DNA of 41,592 nt. Source: Legionellaceae bacterium (lineage in GTDB: Bacteria > Pseudomonadota > Gammaproteobacteria > Legionellales > Legionellaceae). The stretch is taken from NCBI GenBank assembly GCA_947504875.1, contig CANNJI010000015.1:1-41592 (forward strand), read 5' to 3'. A model generated the notes under the pieces. The model was not told where the DNA came from. It saw only the letters and a program-made list of their open reading frames with translations, and made no database searches. Below, piece by piece: positions 38,026-41,592 of this stretch. Made by a program: the position numbers and the translations under genes. Position 1 is the first letter of the stretch, and every line of letters starts with the position of its first letter.

Positions 38026-38184
38026 CATAAAATCAACCGATCAATCACCACCCGCTCATTTTCTCTATGTTTCAGTAACCAATGCACACCATAAAATACA
38101 ATCAGTTAGGCAACAATGAAGTCGCTTCGCTTGCTGAGCAGCACACCTTCCGACCTAAAGGTCTTGGGGTATGTACCATCAAAG

Positions 38185-38208
38185 AATGCTTTTGCGCTCA
38201 AAAGCATT
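38185..38208. other. Small hairpin
   Basis: AATGCTTTT-gcgctc-AAAAGCATT is a perfect 9-bp stem located 23 bases before the strong bidirectional terminator. Confidence 0.4.
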
Positions 38209-38230
38209 GGTCATTACAGCCTATATTATA

Positions 38231-38268
38231 TAAAACACCGATAATTATTGTAATAATTATCGGTGTTT
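38231..38268. terminator. Bidirectional intrinsic terminator
   Basis: AAAACACCGATAATTATT-gt-AATAATTATCGGTGTTTT is a perfect 18-bp stem with T-runs on both strands. It would stop transcription from repB on the plus strand and from the secreted-protein genes on the minus strand. Confidence 0.9.
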
Positions 38269-38402
38269 TATTCATCGTTATTTAATGTGTATTTTACACT
38301 TTAATAAATTAAATTACGTAAAACATTATGTTAAATAATATTTATAAATTAGTCCTATTTCCTTGTTTTTAGTCATGGATTGCAGATGATGATGGCATAT
38401 AA

Positions 38403-39173
38403 TTAACCATTTTGATCGCCATCAATCTTGTTTGCCATATCTATAAAAAAACGCATATTTTCTTTAGAAAACGACATGTTTGCGCACGTCAATGAATGAT
38501 AATAATTATTATCATACCAATCTATTTTATAACTAATCCCCGTTGATTCTAACCCTTCTGAAGAAATAACGGTCGGTTTTTTATTAACGTCATAAGTAAC
38601 ATACTCTCTAATCAAACGGACAGAAGCCTTATTTATAGCAACATCATCTTTGTCATATCTACATATTCCATTTGGATTTTTAAATATCTCACTAATTCCA
38701 GTCCATCCATTGCGCCATTGCCCGCCAACAGCATATCCAATCACTGAATCATCGGAAATAAATGAAATTTTATGAAATGGGAAGGCTAATTTTACTAATG
38801 ATAATGATTCTTTAATATGTGAATCCATTGGATCGCTAGATTCATATGTTTCCTTTGTTCCAGGATAATACTTATCATTAGATAATTTTAATAAAAAAAC
38901 AGCATCGTCTGATTTTTGTTTTATATAATCATTTCCATCTTGATCTATAGTCTTTGAAAAAGACTTTAATTTCGCCATAGACGACTGTTCATAAGGAATT
39001 ATTTTAATTCCGCTTCCTGGTTGCGGTAAATTATTTTCATTAATAAAATCTTGTAGTCCCGCATCATCACCAGATGGTCCTGAACTAACAGTCCCAAATC
39101 CATGATTATCTGCATAAGATAAAGCGCTTAATGTTGAAATTAAAAAACAAACTAAAATTTTATTATTTATCAT
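38403..39173 (-). CDS. Secreted protein of unknown function (256 residues)
   Basis: The ATG at 39173 starts a signal peptide (MINNKILVCFLISTLSALSY, cleavage after YAD). The longer frame to 39482 is only the shadow of the upstream gene. The mature protein is polar with several aromatic segments (SYKIDWYDNNYYHSLTCANM, GGQWRNGWTGISEI) and two or three cysteines. No family is recognised. Its start overlaps the end of the upstream secreted-protein gene by 11 bases, so the two are translated together, and they may work as a pair such as a toxin with its immunity protein or two surface proteins. Confidence 0.7.
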   Translation of the reverse strand: MINNKILVCFLISTLSALSYADNHGFGTVSSGPSGDDAGLQDFINENNLPQPGSGIKIIPYEQSSMAKLKSFSKTIDQDGNDYIKQKSDDAVFLLKLSNDKYYPGTKETYESSDPMDSHIKESLSLVKLAFPFHKISFISDDSVIGYAVGGQWRNGWTGISEIFKNPNGICRYDKDDVAINKASVRLIREYVTYDVNKKPTVISSEGLESTGISYKIDWYDNNYYHSLTCANMSFSKENMRFFIDMANKIDGDQNG

Positions 39174-39558
39174 GATCCCACCATCCATTATAACCACCGC
39201 AATCTGTTGAGATTGTCTCACCATAAAATATCTCATTACCTCTATTATCTTTCCCGTAATGATAACCCCAAACAGTCCAACCACCATAACCTTCAGCGAA
39301 GTGTAATGCAGCTGAACGCCAAGTATTTGCCCATCCACCAGAATTAAAATAACAGCTATAATTCTTATTTGGGTTAATATGTTTGCTATAAGTAATAAGC
39401 ATACGGCTCTTACGATACTCCCAAGATATACTCTCATTAAAACCAGCACAATTACCACGACTATGTATACTAAATCTATCAAATGCAGAATATGCTGATG
39501 ATGTTAATATAGGTAGTAATAATAACAATGACAAGGCTTTTTTACATTTATTATTCAC
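39163..39558 (-). CDS. Small secreted cysteine-containing protein (131 residues)
   Basis: A signal peptide (MNNKCKKALSLLLLLPILTS, cleavage near AYS) is followed by a Trp/Tyr-rich mature part with three cysteines (GNCAGFNESISWEY, NYSCYFNSGGWANTW, STDCGGYNGWW). The folding is probably extracytoplasmic. No family is recognised. AAAGGTGAATA-like sequence lies ahead of the ATG at 39558, and it is the first of the two overlapping genes. Confidence 0.7.
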   Translation of the reverse strand: MNNKCKKALSLLLLLPILTSSAYSAFDRFSIHSRGNCAGFNESISWEYRKSRMLITYSKHINPNKNYSCYFNSGGWANTWRSAALHFAEGYGGWTVWGYHYGKDNRGNEIFYGETISTDCGGYNGWWDHDK

Positions 39559-39825
39559 CTTTTTTCTTTCCTTATTTTTAAAACAAATCGAGACAGTGAT
39601 CCGTTCATTCCATTATTGTTCACTGGGTTACTTTTAAATGTGGCAATCGTGTGTAGTGAGCGCCACAAAACACAAAGGCCAAATCCATAGGCCTCAGTCG
39701 AGTGACATCCTGTCAAGGAATCCATTCTGTCCTTTGGTGGCCCAGTATAACTTGCTCACATATTTTGTCATGCCGACATTGGATTAATCTTTTGTAAGAC
39801 ATCTCTTCTTATTGTCCAAGAAATA
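39559..39825. other. Spacer between secreted-protein genes and transposon end
   Basis: No gene is visible. On the minus strand the sequence TGAGCAAGTTATACTGGGCC and the following bases read as a short open stretch (about 20 codons) that ends in TGA, which might be a broken gene or IS remnant. The promoter of the secreted pair should lie here. The 267 bases end exactly at the Tn3-family end. Confidence 0.35.
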
Positions 39826-39956
39826 TGGGTGCTAACGTACAAACGACACAAAAGTACCACGGGAAACAAGAAAAATTTGACCTCCATAGACAGCGCCTAT
39901 CAGCTTAACTCACGCGAACTAATGAAATATAATAGGGCCGATCGCGATACGTCTAG
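39826..39956 (-). repeat. 131-bp inverted repeat, right copy (Tn3-family transposon end)
   Basis: The exact reverse complement of 1-131. It contains the last codons of tnpR and the terminal sequence. The probable terminal inverted repeat is 39827-39864 (GGGTGCTAACGTACAAACGA and on). After 39956 the resolvase gene continues into the transposon. The sequences beyond the two outer ends (AGATG after 130, AATA before 39826) do not form an obvious shared target duplication. Confidence 0.85.
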
Positions 39957-40505
39957 AATCTTCGCTATTGAAGCCTTAGATACTTTTTTAGTCAACAACA
40001 TCTGAATTTCACCTTCTTTACCGTCTAATCGAGATATTCCATGGGATCCCTTGGGTCTTCCAAGCACTCGACCTTTTGCACGCGCAGCTGCCAACCCTTC
40101 ACATGTTCGCTCTGAAATTAGATCACGTTCAATTTCAGCAAACAACCCAAACATCGTTACCATTACTTTGCTTTGTATATCTTGCTTTCCGTCCAAGTGA
40201 ATATTTTCTTTGATCGCGATAAATTTGATTTGATGTTTAATGAGGTCATCAACAATTTGAATGACTTGGCCAACGCTCCGTCCAAGCCGTGATAATTCGC
40301 TCACTAACAGAAGATCCCCTGCCTGCATCCCTGCAAACAGTCCGTCTATCCCTCGTTCCTTTAGTGATTTTCTTGATGATACTTGGATTTCTAGAAATCG
40401 GTCTATCTGTAGTTGATGATGTTGGGCGTAATCCAGTATTGCCAACCTTTGATTACTGAGTTCTTGGCCACCGGTTGAAATACGTAAATAAGCAACGATT
40501 TTCAT
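39900..40505 (-). CDS. tnpR: Serine recombinase, Tn3-family resolvase
   Basis: 201 residues from ATG 40505; a TTG at 40511 is the longer alternative. The resolvase domain has MKIVAYLRISTGGQELSNQR with the catalytic Ser10, LLVSELSRLGRSVGQVIQIV and the E-helix region MFGLFAEIERDLISERT. A C-terminal helix-turn-helix follows (KKVSKASIAKILDVSRSALL). It resolves cointegrates at res, which lies in the intergenic region with tnpA. Its last 18 codons are within the inverted repeat. Confidence 0.93.
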   Translation of the reverse strand: MKIVAYLRISTGGQELSNQRLAILDYAQHHQLQIDRFLEIQVSSRKSLKERGIDGLFAGMQAGDLLLVSELSRLGRSVGQVIQIVDDLIKHQIKFIAIKENIHLDGKQDIQSKVMVTMFGLFAEIERDLISERTCEGLAAARAKGRVLGRPKGSHGISRLDGKEGEIQMLLTKKVSKASIAKILDVSRSALLYFISSRELS

Positions 40506-40660
40506 GAGCAAAACCAGTGATGTTTAAAAAAAGTGTTTGGTATGAATTTTTTGATCATTATTAGTGTAATATACCCGGACATTTATACAACCAATTATGA
40601 ACTAAAAAAACGTCAGTTTCTACGTCTATTTTTACTGTTTTTTATTACGTGGAGCTCCAT
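40506..40660. promoter_or_regulatory. res: Divergent tnpR-tnpA control region and probable res site
   Basis: The 155 bases between the divergent resolvase and transposase genes are AT-rich, with several degenerate inverted repeats (for example GTGTAATATACCCGGACATT). In Tn3-type elements with divergent genes this is where the three resolvase-binding subsites and both promoters lie. Individual subsites cannot be delimited here. Confidence 0.55.
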
Positions 40661-41494
40661 ATGGCCAGAATGAGAATTTTAACTACATCAGAGCAACACA
40701 TCTTTGAGTCACCACCGTTATTTAATAGCGTTGAACGTAAGCGATATTTTTCTTTGCCATTAACTCTCAATGAATCAATGAGCACCCTAACAACCCCAAC
40801 CAACAAGGTGTGCTTCTTAGCTTCCGCCGGGTACTTCAAAGCACGACATCGCTTTTTTACACGACAGTTTCATCAAGCAGACATTGAGTACATTGCCAAA
40901 CAAATAGGCGTTAATCCTGATGATGTTCAGCCAAATACCTATCATAAAGAAACGTACCGTCGTCACCAAAGCCTTATTTTAAATTACTTTGGTTTTTCGT
41001 CATTTGATGCGCTGGCCATGGCGTTTACTAAAACTGAAATTTCATTAATGGTTCGGGTTCAGTTTAGACCAAAATTAATTTTACTAGAAATCATTCAAGT
41101 GCTAACGCGCAAGAAAATTACTCTTCCTAGCTACAATATATTGGCTACTTTGATTGTAAACGCAGTTAATCAATATCAACAAACACTTAATCAAACGATC
41201 AAGTCCAATTTAAATAAAGAGCAACAAGAACAACTTAATGCCTTGTTAGAAAAGGTAACAGGATCAGGGTCTGATGACAAATGGCGTTATCAAATTACCT
41301 TACTGAAAAAATCATCTCAATCAATGCGGCCAAAAAAAATAAAAGAAAATGTTACTGATCTAAACGATTTATTGACAATGTACATGCAATTTAAACCCGT
41401 GATTATTCAATTAGGTTTGAGCTATGAATGCCTACACTATTATGCGAACTCAGTTATAAAATCACGGATCCATCAGGTTTCTCGCAGATGTTAA
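40661..41494 (+). pseudogene. tnpA: Truncated Tn3-family transposase (N-terminal part)
   Basis: 277 residues from ATG 40661, preceded by GTGGAGCTCCAT. The N-terminal DUF4158 region is present (RMRILTTSEQHIFESPPLFN, TRQFHQADIEYIAKQIGVNP, KETYRRHQSLILNYFGF). Full-length Tn3 transposases have about 950-1000 residues and the catalytic DDE part is in the missing C-terminus. The frame ends in a stop after HQVSRRC; the following bases do not resume transposase-like sequence in any frame. The transposon therefore cannot move by itself unless a complete copy exists elsewhere. Confidence 0.85.
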
Positions 41495-41592
41495 CAGTGG
41501 TGTAAAAGCGCGTATATATGGCGCAGCCTTTAATTGAACAAGGCTAGCACAAACGAACTTAAAACATCCCCGTTGATTCGCACTACGATCAC
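41492..41592. other. Sequence replacing the rest of tnpA
   Basis: Beyond the broken tnpA the DNA changes character. Read on the minus strand it gives an open stretch from the window edge (VIVVRINGDVLSSFVLALFN, stop at 41530-41532), which could be the end of another gene or of an insertion sequence. The piece is too short to identify. Confidence 0.3.

Larger units (their letters stand above)
38026..38402. other. Gene-free stretch after repB
   Basis: These 377 bases hold two hairpins (38185-38208 and 38231-38268) and a short GACCTAAAGGTC-type palindrome near 38150, but no convincing gene. The frame at 38082-38285 runs through the hairpins. Confidence 0.5.

Noticed and set aside
39174-39482. 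N-terminal extension of the 256-residue secreted protein to 359 residues
   Set aside because: The extension is an out-of-frame shadow of the upstream secreted-protein gene; a signal peptide begins at 39173.

Overview
The window looks like most of a conjugative plasmid from a Legionella-like gammaproteobacterium. The backbone is AT-rich. The type IV secretion (T4SS) cluster has the content and order of the Legionella Lvh system (lvrA-lvrB-virB2-virB3/4-virB5-[small]-virB7-like-virB6-virB8-virB9-virB10-virB11-virD4-primase-like). The same molecule carries iterons, an initiator, ParA/ParB with parS-like palindromes, a MobC/relaxase pair and a second initiator. No rRNA, tRNA or CRISPR array was seen.

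Layout. 1-131: the right end of an outward-facing Tn3-family element (tail of tnpR), repeated inverted at 39826-39956, where an almost complete tnpR and a truncated tnpA follow. 131-4000: a truncated conserved gene, a DUF3987 protein, a possible 45-residue membrane peptide and a YhcG/DUF1016 nuclease. 4006-19692: the minus-strand conjugation operon, ending in a clear intrinsic terminator. 19712-21324: a secreted outer-membrane barrel protein and, divergently, a LexA-like repressor without its catalytic serine; three evenly spaced operator-like palindromes lie between them. 21350-27591: a low-GC island behind an IS21-like end remnant, built as a signalling module. It holds an SDR oxidoreductase, a type-1 periplasmic binding protein and a hybrid histidine kinase with two receivers, which overlap or abut as one operon. 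A convergent proline-iminopeptidase-like hydrolase, a small DHp-like protein and a stand-alone response regulator with an unusual receiver insert complete it. 27979-31086: RHH protein, ParB, ParA, RepA and an origin with five 22-bp iterons. 31087-34850: plasmid accessory genes (winged-helix protein, DUF6471, DUF932, membrane protein). 34900-36651: oriT region, MobC-like protein and MOBP-type relaxase. 36737-38268: a distant parS, a Rep_3 initiator and a strong terminator. 38403-39558: two overlapping genes for secreted proteins. 39826-41592: Tn3-family end.

How the parts work together. The relaxase and MobC-like protein would nick at oriT and VirD4 would pass the complex to the VirB channel. 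LvrA/LvrB and the repressor-operator array probably control that operon. RepA/iterons and ParAB/parS provide replication and partition, and the Rep_3 gene suggests fusion of two replicons. The signalling island is the least explained part and the best candidate for an undescribed system: an extracytoplasmic small-molecule sensor whose ligand may be made or altered by the co-transcribed SDR.

Limits. All family names come from motif reading without database searches. The inverted repeat at the left edge may mark a contig end rather than a natural boundary, so circularity cannot be judged.
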